DNA of 64,000 nucleotides from assembly GCF_000515215.1 (NCBI RefSeq), contig NZ_KI911557.1, positions 4,831,741 to 4,895,740 of the forward strand, read 5' to 3'. Shown one piece after another: positions 1 to 9,035 of this stretch (position 1 is its first letter; each line of letters starts with the position of its first letter). The stretch comes from Methylomonas sp. 11b (GTDB taxonomy: Bacteria; Pseudomonadota; Gammaproteobacteria; Methylococcales; Methylomonadaceae). A program made the position numbers and the translations under genes. The notes under the pieces were generated by a model. That model was not told the origin of the DNA, made no database searches, and saw only the letters and a list, made by a program, of their open reading frames with translations.

Positions 1-2
1 CG

Positions 3-155
3 TTTGCCGACATACGTTTGGCGCGTTATCGCATCGAACACGTGGCCTTGTTGCCACAGGGCAGCATTGACGATTTTGTGGCCGGTTTGCAGATCAATAG
101 CTCGGCGGCGGGCGACGAGATGGCTGAGATGTTTGATTTCGATATTGCCTTGTAA
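3..155 (+). CDS. YjgN-like (DUF898) membrane protein, C-terminal end only
   Basis: The window opens inside this gene. Fifty codons remain, ending in MAEMFDFDIAL, with the stop directly abutting the ATG of the next gene (TAAATG). The tail with RLARYRIEH and a final MFDFDIAL resembles the C-terminus of YjgN/DUF898 inner-membrane proteins, whose function is unknown. A diverged second copy of the same tail ends at 860, so this is the first unit of a tandem duplication. The rest lies upstream of the window, so I cannot say whether this copy is intact. The family call rests on recognition of a short segment. Confidence 0.5.
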   Translation, partial: FADIRLARYRIEHVALLPQGSIDDFVAGLQINSSAAGDEMAEMFDFDIAL

Positions 156-521
156 ATGTGGCTCACGGCTGTGTACTACGACGGGCGGCAAGCCCGGCCA
201 CATCCTGTCACGCTCTGCGTGGAGGGCGACAAACTGTTGTTGCAGGGCCGGGACATTGTCCGTCGTGAAGATTTAACCAGTCTGAAAATTCCGCCGCCGC
301 TCGGCAGCACGCCGCGCCTGATTTTGTTCGCCGACGGCGGCCGTTGCGAAGTTGCCGATCGGCAAGGTTTTGCCGAGATGTTGCCGGATAGAGCACTGGC
401 CGGTATGGAAAATAGCTGGTGGTATGCGTTGGCAGTGTTGTTGTTAACTTTGAGTCTGCTTGTCGCGTTGTATTTGTTTGCTCTGCAGCATGTGACTCTG
501 CACATCATGTGGATGCGATGA
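156..521 (+). pseudogene. Truncated M48 peptidase, duplicate N-terminal part
   Basis: Codes for 121 residues nearly identical to the first ~115 of the intact M48 peptidase at 861, including the soluble N-terminal domain and the membrane segment beginning WWYALAVLLL. It lacks three codons near residue 78 relative to the intact copy. Similarity stops after LYLFAL and the frame ends in a short unrelated tail (HVTLHIMWMR). The HExxH zinc motif is absent, so it cannot be a peptidase. The reading frame continues past the stop straight into a yjgN-like remnant, marking the recombination joint. It could still yield a small membrane protein, but a duplication remnant is the simpler reading. Confidence 0.75.
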
Positions 522-860
522 GTGTTTTGGGGTACTTATCTGGCCTTGTTTTTACTGGCCTATCCCTGCGTCGCGGCGCGTTCGCAGAACTTAGTCAGAA
601 ATAACATGCAATTTGGACCGCTTGGTTTTTAGGCCCGGTTTGGGGCGCGGGAGATGGTGGGTATTATGTTTGGTAATGTACTGTGGACTTTGGGCTTGTA
701 CAAGCAGTTTGCCGCTATTCGCTTGGCGCTGTATCGCATCGAGTGCGTCGCACTATTAACGCGCGGGAGCATCGACGAGTGTGTAGCCGGTGTGCAAACC
801 AATACTTCCGCCGCCGGCGAGGAAATGGCTGAGATGTTTGATTTCGATATTGCCTTGTAA
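522..860 (+). pseudogene. YjgN-like (DUF898) remnant with in-frame stop
   Basis: Reading the frame from 522 gives VFWGTYLALFLLAYPCVAAR, then RSQNLVRNNMQFGPLGF, a TAG stop at 630-632, and then WTLGLYKQFAAIRLALYRIE to a MAEMFDFDIAL tail at 860. Both halves look like consecutive pieces of a DUF898 protein interrupted by a stop, with no 5' part. The tail is clearly diverged from the copy ending at 155, for example CVALLTRGSIDEC where the first copy has HVALLPQGSIDDF. Its stop abuts the ATG at 861. An ATG at 654 could start a 68-residue product, but I think this is a decaying gene. Confidence 0.65.
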
Positions 861-1874
861 ATGTGGCTCACGGCTGTGTACTACGACGGGCGGCAAGCCC
901 GGCCGCATCCGGTTACCCTCTGTGTGGAGGGCGACAAACTGTTGTTGCAGGGCCGGGACATTGTCCGTCGTGAAGATTTAGCCAGTCTGAAAATTCCGCC
1001 GCCGCTCGGCAGCACGCCGCGCCTGATTTTGTTCGCAGACGGCGGCCGTTGCGAAGTGGCCGATCGGCAAGGCTTTGCCGAGATGTTGCAGGATGCAGGT
1101 AATAGTGCGGTGGCCGGTATGGAGAATAGCTGGTGGTATGCGTTGGCGGCGCTGCTGCTAACTTTGAGCCTGCTTGCGGTTGTGTATTTGTTTGGACTGC
1201 CTTATGCGGCGCGGGTCGTGGCTGACCGGGTGCCGGTTTATCTGCTGGAGCGGATGGATAATCAGTTTTTCGCCAGCCTCGATCAAACCTTGTTGATGCC
1301 CAGTAAACTAGCCGAGGAACGTCGGCACACCGTTCAGGATGGCATGCAGCGCCTGGTCTTGCCTCCGGGTCAGGACCGTCCGGCGCACATTGAATTTCGC
1401 GCTAGCCCGACATTGGGCGCCAACGCCTTCGCTTTGCCCGGCGGCAGCGTACTTGTACTTGATGACTTGGTGAATTTGGCAAGTAACGACCAAGAAATTT
1501 TGGCGGTTCTGGCCCATGAAATGGGTCATGTTCATGAAAAACATGCCTTGCGACAAATGTTACAGGCTTCCGTGGTCGGTTTGGCGATGGCTTGGTACAT
1601 TGGCGATGTCAGTAGTCTGCTGGCCGTCGCGCCGACCGTATTATTACAAACCCGCTATTCGCGCGATTTCGAACGCCGGGCCGATGCTTTTTCCGCCGAA
1701 TTGTTGCGCGCTAACGGTATTCCGGTTAGCCGGCTGGCCGATATATTGGAAAAACTGGAGGCGGCTCACCAAACCGCGGCGCCGAAACAGCCGGTAGAGT
1801 CGGTTGAAGCGCTGGATTATTTATCCAGCCATCCCAACACCGAGGAACGGATCAAGCGCTTGCGCGGCTTGTAA
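861..1874 (+). CDS. M48 family membrane metallopeptidase
   Basis: A 337-residue zinc metallopeptidase. Residues 1-90 form a soluble N-terminal domain. Residues ~92-113 (YALAALLLTLSLLAVVYLFG) are a membrane segment, and the peptidase domain follows. The HEMGH zinc motif is at residues 219-223 in VLAHEMGHVHEKHAL, and a downstream ERRADAFSAELL helix supplies the usual third ligand Glu and the Asp. This is the architecture of single-pass Oma1/BepA-like M48 proteases thought to act in envelope quality control; the substrate is unknown. It starts immediately after the yjgN-like remnant, so translation was probably coupled to that gene. Its first third is duplicated at 156-521. Confidence 0.85.
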   Translation: MWLTAVYYDGRQARPHPVTLCVEGDKLLLQGRDIVRREDLASLKIPPPLGSTPRLILFADGGRCEVADRQGFAEMLQDAGNSAVAGMENSWWYALAALLLTLSLLAVVYLFGLPYAARVVADRVPVYLLERMDNQFFASLDQTLLMPSKLAEERRHTVQDGMQRLVLPPGQDRPAHIEFRASPTLGANAFALPGGSVLVLDDLVNLASNDQEILAVLAHEMGHVHEKHALRQMLQASVVGLAMAWYIGDVSSLLAVAPTVLLQTRYSRDFERRADAFSAELLRANGIPVSRLADILEKLEAAHQTAAPKQPVESVEALDYLSSHPNTEERIKRLRGL

Positions 1875-1923
1875 CATGCTCGGCAGCCGGATTAATTGAT
1901 ATGTATCAGGAGAACAAAAAACC

Positions 1924-2337
1924 ATGAAACGTCTTTATGTCCTAGCGCTGGTGGGGCTACTGGCAGCCGGCGGAACCGGCTGTGCCTATACTGCCAAGCC
2001 AGACCAGCAGGCGCAAAATCGCAAAGTGCATCACGTGGTCATAGTCTGGTTGAAACAGGCTGGTGATGAAAAACTGCGGCAACAATATATTCAAGACAGT
2101 GCAGGCTTGGCTAAATTGCCGGGCGTGCTGGCTTACGATGTCGGTACACCGGCGGCGATTAATCGTGGACGAACGAATGCTGCGTTAGATGAAAGCTATG
2201 ATGTGGCGATATCCAGCGTTTACGAAAGTCAGCAGGCTTACGAGGCGTTTTTAAAAAATCCGGACTATCTGCGCGTGGCGCAACAGGTGCTGCGGCCCTT
2301 AGTGGATAAGTATAGGGTTTACGATTTTATTGAATGA
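1924..2337 (+). CDS. Dabb (stress-responsive A/B barrel) domain protein, probable lipoprotein
   Basis: 137 residues. The N-terminus MKRLYVLALVGLLAAGG followed by TGCAY looks like a lipoprotein signal, although the lipobox (GTGC) is not canonical. The rest (HHVVIVWLKQAGDEK, then LPGVLAYDVGTPA, SYDVAISSVYES and a C-terminal VDKYRVYDFIE) matches the Dabb fold: a ferredoxin-like dimeric barrel found in stress proteins and some polyketide enzymes. A good ribosome site (AGGAGA) lies 8 bases before the ATG. It sits 49 bases behind the M48 peptidase on the same strand. The reaction, if any, cannot be predicted. Confidence 0.75.
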   Translation: MKRLYVLALVGLLAAGGTGCAYTAKPDQQAQNRKVHHVVIVWLKQAGDEKLRQQYIQDSAGLAKLPGVLAYDVGTPAAINRGRTNAALDESYDVAISSVYESQQAYEAFLKNPDYLRVAQQVLRPLVDKYRVYDFIE

Positions 2338-2351
2338 TACCGAGCAAGTTT

Positions 2352-2384
2352 GAGTCGGGTTGGGCGCTGGCCGCAACCCGACTC
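2352..2384. terminator. Shared hairpin between convergent genes
   Basis: An 11-bp perfect inverted repeat (GAGTCGGGTTG at 2352-2362, CAACCCGACTC at 2374-2384, 11-base loop) fills the gap between the Dabb gene and the converging eda gene. A T-rich stretch follows at 2391-2399 on the plus strand. It probably ends transcription from the left; for the right it lies just past the eda stop but lacks a clean U-tract. Confidence 0.6.
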
Positions 2385-2390
2385 TGTAGT

Positions 2391-3020
2391 CTATTTTTTC
2401 AAAGCGGAGGCTTCCGCGGCGCGGCGGGTAATTTCCGCCCAATCGCCGGCATCGACCAGTTCGGATGGTGCCATCCACGAGCCGCCCACGCAGGCGACAT
2501 TGCTTAGCGCCAGATATTCCACCGCGTTTTTCGGATTGACGCCGCCGGTCGGGCAGAAGGTCACTTGCGGCAAGGGGCCGCCGATGGATTTCAGCATCGG
2601 GATGCCGCCCGCCGCTTCGGCCGGGAAAAACTTCATCGCGGTAATGCCTCTGTCCATCAAACGCATTACTTCGCTGGGGGTGATGACGCCGGGCAAAATC
2701 GGTACGCCGGAAGCCAGAGCCGCATCCAGCAAACTGTCCGTGACGCCTGGGCTGACGATGAATTCTGCGCCGGCATCAATGGCGTTTTTCAGCGTTTGGG
2801 TATTGATAATGGTGCCGGCACCGACAATTGCGCCCGGTACTTCGGCTTTGATGCGGCGGATGGCATCCAGTGCTACCGGCGTGCGCAAGGTGATTTCCAA
2901 TACTTTTAATCCGCCTTCCACCAATGCGCGGGCCAAAGGCACGGCTTGATCGAGTTGATTGATTACCATCACCGGCATTACCGGCGAGGTGGTCATGACT
3001 TCTTTTATTGATACGGTCAT
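2391..3020 (-). CDS. eda: 2-keto-3-deoxy-6-phosphogluconate (KDPG) aldolase
   Basis: 209 residues, normal for Eda. It cleaves KDPG to pyruvate and glyceraldehyde-3-phosphate, the last step of the Entner-Doudoroff pathway. The sequence shows the class I aldolase pattern: catalytic Glu42 in LEITLRTP with Arg46, the GAGTI turn at 67-71, and the Schiff-base Lys130 in AMKFFPAE, followed by the phosphate-binding PTGGV segment. It is the last gene of the zwf-pgl-edd-gnd-eda set on the minus strand, 90 bases after gnd. Many Eda proteins also act on 2-keto-4-hydroxyglutarate; nothing here decides that. Confidence 0.96.
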   Translation of the reverse strand: MTVSIKEVMTTSPVMPVMVINQLDQAVPLARALVEGGLKVLEITLRTPVALDAIRRIKAEVPGAIVGAGTIINTQTLKNAIDAGAEFIVSPGVTDSLLDAALASGVPILPGVITPSEVMRLMDRGITAMKFFPAEAAGGIPMLKSIGGPLPQVTFCPTGGVNPKNAVEYLALSNVACVGGSWMAPSELVDAGDWAEITRRAAEASALKK

Positions 3021-3110
3021 TTCTTATTTTCCTAATGTGATGGTGCTTGGAAAACCCACGCCGTTAAGCGTGCGTGTTTGACAAAACAGTAACGGTCTAA
3101 TGCCTTAGCC

Positions 3111-4556
3111 TTAAACCGTATAGGTTGTCGATGCGGTTTTGCCGCCGTGTCCGGTCCAGTCGGTATGAAAAAACTCGCCTCTGGGTCGGTCGGTACGTTC
3201 ATACGAGTGCGCGCCGAAATAGTCTCTTTGTGCTTGCAGCAGATTGGCTGGCAGTCTTTCGGTGCGGTAGCCGTCAAAATAGGCCAAGGCAGACGAGAAG
3301 GCCGGCGTTGGAATGCCCAATTGTATGCCCAGTATCACGGCTTGGCGCCAGCCCGCTTCGGCTTGTTTCATGGCATCGACGAAGAAATCGGCCAGCAGCA
3401 AGTTTTCCAGATCGGGGTTTTGCTGGTAAGCCTGTTTGATGTCGTTCAGAAATTGGCTACGAATGATACAGCCGCCGCGCCACATCAAGGCAATCTCGCC
3501 GTAATTCAGCGCCAGTTTGTATTCCTTGGCGGCTTCGCGCATCAGCCGAAAACCTTGTGCGTAGGAAATGATTTTCGAAGCGTATAAGGCTTGGCGGATA
3601 GCCTGAATCATCGCCGCTTTGTCGCCGCTAAAGCTGGCGCTGGTTTTCGGCAAGGCTTTGGCTGCGCGGATGCGCTCGTCTTTTTGCGCGGACAAACAGC
3701 GGGCAAAGACAGATTCGCCGATCAGTGTCAGCGGGATACCTAGGTCCAGCGCATTGATGCCGGTCCATTTGCCGGTGCCTTTTTGGCCGGCGGTATCCAG
3801 AATGCTGTTCAGCAAGGGTTGGCCGTTGTCTTCTTTGTAAGCCAGGATGTTGGCGGTGATTTCGATCAAATAAGAGCTTAATTCGCCTTGATTCCACTCG
3901 GCGAAAATTGCCTGCATTTCATCGGTGCTTAAGTTCAGCCCTTCGGCCAACAATTGATACGCTTCGCATATCAGCTGCATGTCGCCGTACTCGATGCCGT
4001 TATGCACCATTTTTACGTAGTGGCCGGCGCCGTTATCGCCTACCCATTCGCAGCAGGGGTCGCCGTCGACATGGGCGCTGATCGCCTGAAAAATCGGCTT
4101 AACCGCCGGCCAGGCTGCTTGGTTACCGCCGGGCATGATAGACGGACCGTGCCGGGCGCCTTCTTCCCCGCCGGATACGCCGGTGCCTACGTAGAGTAAG
4201 CCTTTTTCCTGCAAATATTGAGTGCGGCGGTTGGTGTCGGTAAACAGCGAATTGCCGCCGTCGATGATGATGTCGCCGGCTGACAGCAAGGGCAGCAAGT
4301 CGTCGATGTATTGATCGACGACAGTACCGGCCTTGACCATTAACATCACCTTGCGCGGCGATTCCAGGCTATTGACCAACTGTTCCAGGGAATGCGTGCC
4401 AATGACTTGGGTGTTTTTAGCCGGGCCGTCGAGAAACTCATCGACTTTGCTGGTCGTGCGGTTATACACCGCCACTTTGAATCCGTGGTCGTTCATGTTC
4501 AGGACCAAATTTTGTCCCATGACGGCCAGGCCGATTAAACCGATATTTGCTTTCAT
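3111..4556 (-). CDS. gnd: 6-phosphogluconate dehydrogenase (decarboxylating)
   Basis: Converts 6-phosphogluconate to ribulose-5-phosphate, CO2 and NADPH or NADH. I place the start at 4556 (MKANIGLIGLAVMGQNL), giving 481 residues. This puts the Rossmann GLIGLAVMGQNL loop at the N-terminus as in the family; an upstream in-frame start at 4601 would only add a non-conserved 15-residue tail. The substrate-binding VSGGEEGARHGPSIMPGG segment and the KMVHNGIEYGDMQ helix (catalytic Lys, then His-Asn) are intact. It lies between edd and eda, so the two enzymes competing for 6-phosphogluconate are co-encoded. Cofactor preference cannot be read with confidence. Confidence 0.96.
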   Translation of the reverse strand: MKANIGLIGLAVMGQNLVLNMNDHGFKVAVYNRTTSKVDEFLDGPAKNTQVIGTHSLEQLVNSLESPRKVMLMVKAGTVVDQYIDDLLPLLSAGDIIIDGGNSLFTDTNRRTQYLQEKGLLYVGTGVSGGEEGARHGPSIMPGGNQAAWPAVKPIFQAISAHVDGDPCCEWVGDNGAGHYVKMVHNGIEYGDMQLICEAYQLLAEGLNLSTDEMQAIFAEWNQGELSSYLIEITANILAYKEDNGQPLLNSILDTAGQKGTGKWTGINALDLGIPLTLIGESVFARCLSAQKDERIRAAKALPKTSASFSGDKAAMIQAIRQALYASKIISYAQGFRLMREAAKEYKLALNYGEIALMWRGGCIIRSQFLNDIKQAYQQNPDLENLLLADFFVDAMKQAEAGWRQAVILGIQLGIPTPAFSSALAYFDGYRTERLPANLLQAQRDYFGAHSYERTDRPRGEFFHTDWTGHGGKTASTTYTV

Positions 4557-4629
4557 GTGCTTGCCTACTGTAAACGTTGTCGTTGTGGGGTTATGACACA
4601 ATGTTGCTTAATTCTGGTTTCAAGAAAGA

Positions 4630-4649
4630 CGTCCTTCCGTGGAAGGACG
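4630..4649 (-). terminator. Hairpin between edd and gnd
   Basis: Inverted repeat CGTCCTTC / GAAGGACG with a four-base loop. On the minus strand it is followed by a T-rich TCTTTCTTG. It lies between the edd stop and the gnd start and could partly terminate edd transcripts or protect an mRNA end, allowing different expression of gnd-eda. Confidence 0.5.
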
Positions 4650-4697
4650 GATTTGGCAAAGTGAAACTAAGACGGCATTGCTTAAAACGTATGAATA

Positions 4698-6518
4698 TCA
4701 GTCCACGAAAAACAGATTAGTCGCCCCGGTTTCCGAGGTGGATGCGTTTGCTCGCATTGCGCCAAACAGTTCGCGGCCCATGCCGAAATGGTGGCCGGTA
4801 GCGCTGTTCGGAGTCGGCACCCGGGCATCGAATTCGGCTTGATCCACTTGGACGTTGACTTCGCCGGTTTGGGTGTTTAAGGCAATGATGTCGCCGTCGC
4901 GGACTTTAGCCAGCGGACCGCCGTCTATGCATTCCGGCCACATGTGGATCGCCGACGGCACCTTGCCGGACGCGCCGGACATTCTGCCGTCCGTGACCAA
5001 GGCGACATGAAAGCCGCGGTCTTGCAATACGCCCAGCACCGGGGTCAGTTTATGCAATTCCGGCATGCCGTTGGCTTTCGGGCCCTGGAAGCGCAGCACT
5101 ACGATCACGTCTTTTTCCAGTTCGCCGCGTTTAAAGGCCGCTACCACGTCCAATTGGTCATCGAAGACCATCGCTGGCGCAGTCACTACCTGATGTTTTT
5201 CCGCAACAGCGGAAATTTTCGATACGCCGCGGCCCAGGTTGCCGTGCATCACATGCAGACCGCCACCCGTAGCGAAGGGTTGTTCTACGCTGCTAATCAC
5301 TTCCGGGTCCAGTGAGCTGGCAGGCCCTCGCTCCCAAACCAGTTTGTCGCCGTTCAAAGTGGGCACTTGGCTGTATTGAGCCATGCCGCGCTGGTCGCCG
5401 ATGGTCAGAATGTCACCGTGCAATAAACCATGCTCGAGCAATTCCTGGATCAATAAACCCATGCCGCCGGCGGCCTGGAACTGATTGACGTCGGCCGGGC
5501 CGTTCGGATAAATCTTGGTCAATAACGGGATGGCTTTTGACAGATTATCGAAATCGTCCCAGTTGATGATAATGCCCGCCGCGCGGGCGATGGCGATCAA
5601 ATGGATGGTGTGATTGGTCGAGCCGCCGGTGGCCAGCAAGCCGATAATCGCGTTGATGATGGCTTTTTCGTTGACGACGTGAGCAATCGGCCGGAAGTCG
5701 TCACCCAGCGCGGTGAATTTCAACACTTGTTTGGCGGCAGCCTTGGTCAGTTCGTCGCGCAACGGGGTATATGGGTTGACGAAGGAACTGCCGGGCAAGT
5801 GCAAGCCCATGATTTCCACCATCATCTGGTTACTGTTGGCGGTGCCGTAGAACGTGCAGGTACCGGGGCTATGGTAAGCCTTGGATTCCGATTCCAGCAG
5901 TTCTTTTTCGCCGACTTTGCCTTCGGCGAACTTTTGCCGAGTGCGGGATTTTTCCTTGTTGGAGATGCCGGTGGTCATCGGGCCGGCGGGTACAAAAACG
6001 GCCGGCAGATGGCCGAAGCTCAAGGCGCCGATCAGCAAGCCGGGCACGATTTTGTCGCACACGCCCAAATACAGGGCGGCGTCGAACATGTTGTGGCTCA
6101 AGCCGATAGCGGTGGAGAGCGCGATGACGTCGCGGCTGAACAGTGATAACTCCATGCCCGGCATGCCTTGCGTCACGCCGTCGCACATCGCTGGTACGCC
6201 GCCGGCAAATTGGGCGACACCGCCGGCTTCGCGTACGGCCTGCTTAATCAATTCCGGATAGTGTTGATACGGTTCGTGCGCCGACAGCATGTCGTTGTAG
6301 GCGGAGATAATGCCGACGTTGGCTTTCACGGCATGCGACAGGGCGTCTTTTTCAGCCGCTGAACACACGGCAAAACCGTGGGCCAGATTCGCGCAAGGCA
6401 GGTTGGTGCGTTGAGGGCCGTTGGCAATAGCGGCATCAATGCGGGCCAGATAGGCAGCGCGGCTTTCTCGGCTACGTTCCACCACGTCGGCGGTCACTTT
6501 TTCTAAAACAGGATGCAT
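4698..6518 (-). CDS. edd: 6-phosphogluconate dehydratase
   Basis: 606 residues, the usual Edd length. It dehydrates 6-phosphogluconate to KDPG using a [4Fe-4S] cluster. The IlvD/Edd family signature with [19 protein letters not shown] is present, as are the upstream [18 protein letters not shown] and the C-terminal [18 protein letters not shown] stretches with conserved Cys and Ser residues. Length and the [10 protein letters not shown]-terminus separate it from dihydroxyacid dehydratase (IlvD). It follows pgl by ~100 bases and precedes gnd; with eda at 2391 it completes the Entner-Doudoroff pathway. Confidence 0.96.
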   Translation of the reverse strand: MHPVLEKVTADVVERSRESRAAYLARIDAAIANGPQRTNLPCANLAHGFAVCSAAEKDALSHAVKANVGIISAYNDMLSAHEPYQHYPELIKQAVREAGGVAQFAGGVPAMCDGVTQGMPGMELSLFSRDVIALSTAIGLSHNMFDAALYLGVCDKIVPGLLIGALSFGHLPAVFVPAGPMTTGISNKEKSRTRQKFAEGKVGEKELLESESKAYHSPGTCTFYGTANSNQMMVEIMGLHLPGSSFVNPYTPLRDELTKAAAKQVLKFTALGDDFRPIAHVVNEKAIINAIIGLLATGGSTNHTIHLIAIARAAGIIINWDDFDNLSKAIPLLTKIYPNGPADVNQFQAAGGMGLLIQELLEHGLLHGDILTIGDQRGMAQYSQVPTLNGDKLVWERGPASSLDPEVISSVEQPFATGGGLHVMHGNLGRGVSKISAVAEKHQVVTAPAMVFDDQLDVVAAFKRGELEKDVIVVLRFQGPKANGMPELHKLTPVLGVLQDRGFHVALVTDGRMSGASGKVPSAIHMWPECIDGGPLAKVRDGDIIALNTQTGEVNVQVDQAEFDARVPTPNSATGHHFGMGRELFGAMRANASTSETGATNLFFVD

Positions 6519-6622
6519 AAGCTCTCCAGGGCAGCAGATGGGGTGGTGTCGACGCGCCGAACGGCGTTTTGGAATCGAGAGTAAGTGGTTATGCGCGTCT
6601 AACCCACCCTAAAATTAAGCGA

Positions 6623-7333
6623 CTAAGGTGCCCAATACAATTCCACCGGCACGTCTTCCTGATTCAATAAGGCCCGGATCGGCATGTCCTCTAACGGACC
6701 CGGTTTCTGGGCGCTGTTGAATACCGCCAACTTATCTTCGCCGGTGAACAAAATAACGATGCGTTCTGACTTTAATAAGGCGCTGCGGGTCAAGGTCAGG
6801 CGTTCCGTATTGGGGCCGGTCACTTCGCTCTGAATGGCGGTGATGGCTGCGGTCAGATTTTGATTGTCCTCGCTTAACGCATCGGCCAGACCTTCGGCGT
6901 GCGGAAACAGCGAGGCGGTATGACCGTCCGGTCCCATGCCGACGATGCTCAGCGTGAAAGGCTGCGGCAGTTTGGCGTAGCGGTCTTCGGTTTCGGCTTG
7001 GCCTTGTTTGGCTGTGCTAGCCAGGGTTTTCATACCGATAAACTCGACGTTTTTGGCGTTGTTGATCAGCAGACTGCGGCGGATTAATGCCTCGTTGCTG
7101 GCGCTGTGTTGATTATCCACCCAGCGTTCGTCCACCAATGCCACCTTGATTTTTTTCCAATTCAAATCGGATTTGGACAAAGCTTCGTAAAGCGGGGCAG
7201 GGGTAGTGCCGCCAGATACTAATAAAGTCGCTTGACCGTGTTTGCTGACGGCTTCGGATAAAACATCCTGGCATTCGGCGACCAAGGCGGTAAACAGGTG
7301 ACTACGTTGTTCGAAAAAAAATTCTCTAACCAT
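6623..7333 (-). CDS. pgl: 6-phosphogluconolactonase
   Basis: Hydrolyses 6-phosphogluconolactone made by Zwf. With the start at 7333 (MVREFFFEQRSHL) the protein has 236 residues, typical of the DevB/Pgl family. A longer frame reaching 7474 would overlap the end of zwf and adds a low-complexity tail, so I reject it. Motifs: LVSGGTTPAPLYEAL near residues 36-50, VALVDERWVDNQHSASN, and SIVGMGPDGHTASLFP carrying the conserved His. The gene starts 31 bases after the zwf stop, so the two are surely one transcript. Confidence 0.95.
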   Translation of the reverse strand: MVREFFFEQRSHLFTALVAECQDVLSEAVSKHGQATLLVSGGTTPAPLYEALSKSDLNWKKIKVALVDERWVDNQHSASNEALIRRSLLINNAKNVEFIGMKTLASTAKQGQAETEDRYAKLPQPFTLSIVGMGPDGHTASLFPHAEGLADALSEDNQNLTAAITAIQSEVTGPNTERLTLTRSALLKSERIVILFTGEDKLAVFNSAQKPGPLEDMPIRALLNQEDVPVELYWAP

Positions 7334-7364
7334 GTTCGTTGTTCTCGTGATGGATACAGATTGA

Positions 7365-8831
7365 TTACTCTTCCCAGGAGCGGCCGTCGCGGGCCAATAA
7401 TGCCACTGAGGCAATCGGCCCCCAGCTGCCCGCCGGGTAAGATTTTGGAGCGCTGTGGCTTTGTTCCCAGGCATCTTGGATCGAATCGACCCAGGCCCAG
7501 GCTTGTTCGATTTCCTCGCGGCTTAAAAACAGCGTCGGGTTGCCGCGCAGGGCTTCCAGAATCAGTTTTTCATAGCCGCCGAAGATGCTGTTCTTCTTGA
7601 AGGTTTCCGAGAAACTCAAGTCCAGCTTGGTTTGTTGCAATTTGATGTTGCCGTCTATGCCAGGCACCTTATTCAGCATCACCACGTCCACGCCTTCGTT
7701 GGGCTGTAAATGGATCACCAGTTTGTTGGCCGGCAAATCGCGGAAGCTGTCCTTGAAGATGTTATGCGGCAACTGCTTGAAGTTGACGACGATTTCGGTA
7801 CGCTTATTGGGCATCCGCTTGCCGGTACGCATATAAAACGGCACGCCGGCCCAGCGCCAGTTGTCGATGTCCACCCGAATCGCCACGAAGCTTTCGGTGG
7901 TGCTTTCTTTGTTGGCACCTTCCTCTTCCAGGTAACCCGGCACCGCCGAGCCTTTGATGAAACCGGCGGTATATTGGCCGCGTACGGTTTTCTCTTCGAC
8001 GTTGCGCGCAGTAATCGGCCGTAAGGCTTTTAATACCTTGATTTTTTCCATATGGATGCTTTCCGCTTCCAGATCGGCCGGCGGCTCCATCGCCACGAAG
8101 GTCAGAATCTGCAGCAAATGGTTTTGCAGCATGTCGCGCAGCTGGCCGGTTTTATCAAAATATTCCCAGCGGCCTTCGATGCCAATATCCTCGCCCACTG
8201 TGATCTGAATATGGTCGATGGTGTTGTGGTTCCAGTTGGTGGTAAAAATGGAATTGGCGAAACGCAGGGCCAGCAGGTTCAATACCGTTTCTTTGCCCAG
8301 GTAATGGTCGATACGGTAGACCTGATCTTCCTGGAATACTTCTTCGACGACATCGTTAATTTCCTTGGACGATTTCAGGTCATGGCCGATGGGTTTTTCC
8401 ATGACCATCCGCGATTCGGCGGTCAATACGCCGCAACTTTGCAGGCCCTGGCAAATGCTTTTGAATAGAAACGGCGCCACGGCGAAATAGTTGACCATCA
8501 CCCGCTTTTCCGGATCAACTGCGGCATTCAACTGTAGATATTGTTCCGGTTGAGTCAGGTCGATTTTCAGATACGATAATCTTTGCGACAGCCGGCCCCA
8601 GATTTCGGGGTTTATCTCTTTGTGTAAGAACGATTTCAGGCTGTTATGAGCAATTTGGACGAAGCCTTCGCTGGTTTCCTCCAGTCGATCAACGCCGATA
8701 ATGCGGGTATCGGCTTCCAGCAAATTGGATTTTTCCAGACGATACAACGAAATCAGTAACTTTCGTTTCGATAGATCACCCAATGCGCCGTAAATCACCA
8801 GGTCGCAAGGTTTGTAATTTTGATTTTTCAT
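7365..8831 (-). CDS. zwf: Glucose-6-phosphate 1-dehydrogenase
   Basis: 488 residues. It oxidises glucose-6-phosphate to 6-phosphogluconolactone and is the entry point for both the oxidative pentose phosphate and Entner-Doudoroff routes encoded downstream. The coenzyme-binding GALGDLSKRK is at residues 15-24, EKPIGHDL at ~145-152, and the active-site signature RIDHYLGKE at 173-181. It is the first gene of the minus-strand cluster; the 204 bases upstream (8832-9035) should hold the promoter, though I see no convincing operator there. Confidence 0.96.
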   Translation of the reverse strand: MKNQNYKPCDLVIYGALGDLSKRKLLISLYRLEKSNLLEADTRIIGVDRLEETSEGFVQIAHNSLKSFLHKEINPEIWGRLSQRLSYLKIDLTQPEQYLQLNAAVDPEKRVMVNYFAVAPFLFKSICQGLQSCGVLTAESRMVMEKPIGHDLKSSKEINDVVEEVFQEDQVYRIDHYLGKETVLNLLALRFANSIFTTNWNHNTIDHIQITVGEDIGIEGRWEYFDKTGQLRDMLQNHLLQILTFVAMEPPADLEAESIHMEKIKVLKALRPITARNVEEKTVRGQYTAGFIKGSAVPGYLEEEGANKESTTESFVAIRVDIDNWRWAGVPFYMRTGKRMPNKRTEIVVNFKQLPHNIFKDSFRDLPANKLVIHLQPNEGVDVVMLNKVPGIDGNIKLQQTKLDLSFSETFKKNSIFGGYEKLILEALRGNPTLFLSREEIEQAWAWVDSIQDAWEQSHSAPKSYPAGSWGPIASVALLARDGRSWEE

Positions 8832-9035
8832 CAGTGATACCAGGAATGAAGAAGAGGGTTGATCGGCTTTGGCATGTCGATTTCAGCGCGCAAAATAAAC
8901 GCACGTTGCAGGAAACTCTGGGCCCGGATCAGTCGAAAATGCCGCTATTATAATGTTCGTTGCCGGTTCGGAACAAGATCAAAGGCCGCCAGGGCCGGAT
9001 TTACTTGGGTTGGTGGCGCACGAAACGGTTGCTTA

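Noticed and set aside
654-860. 68-codon plus-strand frame as a separate gene
   Set aside because: It is the 3' part of a stop-containing yjgN-like remnant; the same frame continues upstream beyond the stop.
2350-2949. 199-codon plus-strand frame opposite eda
   Set aside because: Antisense shadow of the well-supported aldolase gene.
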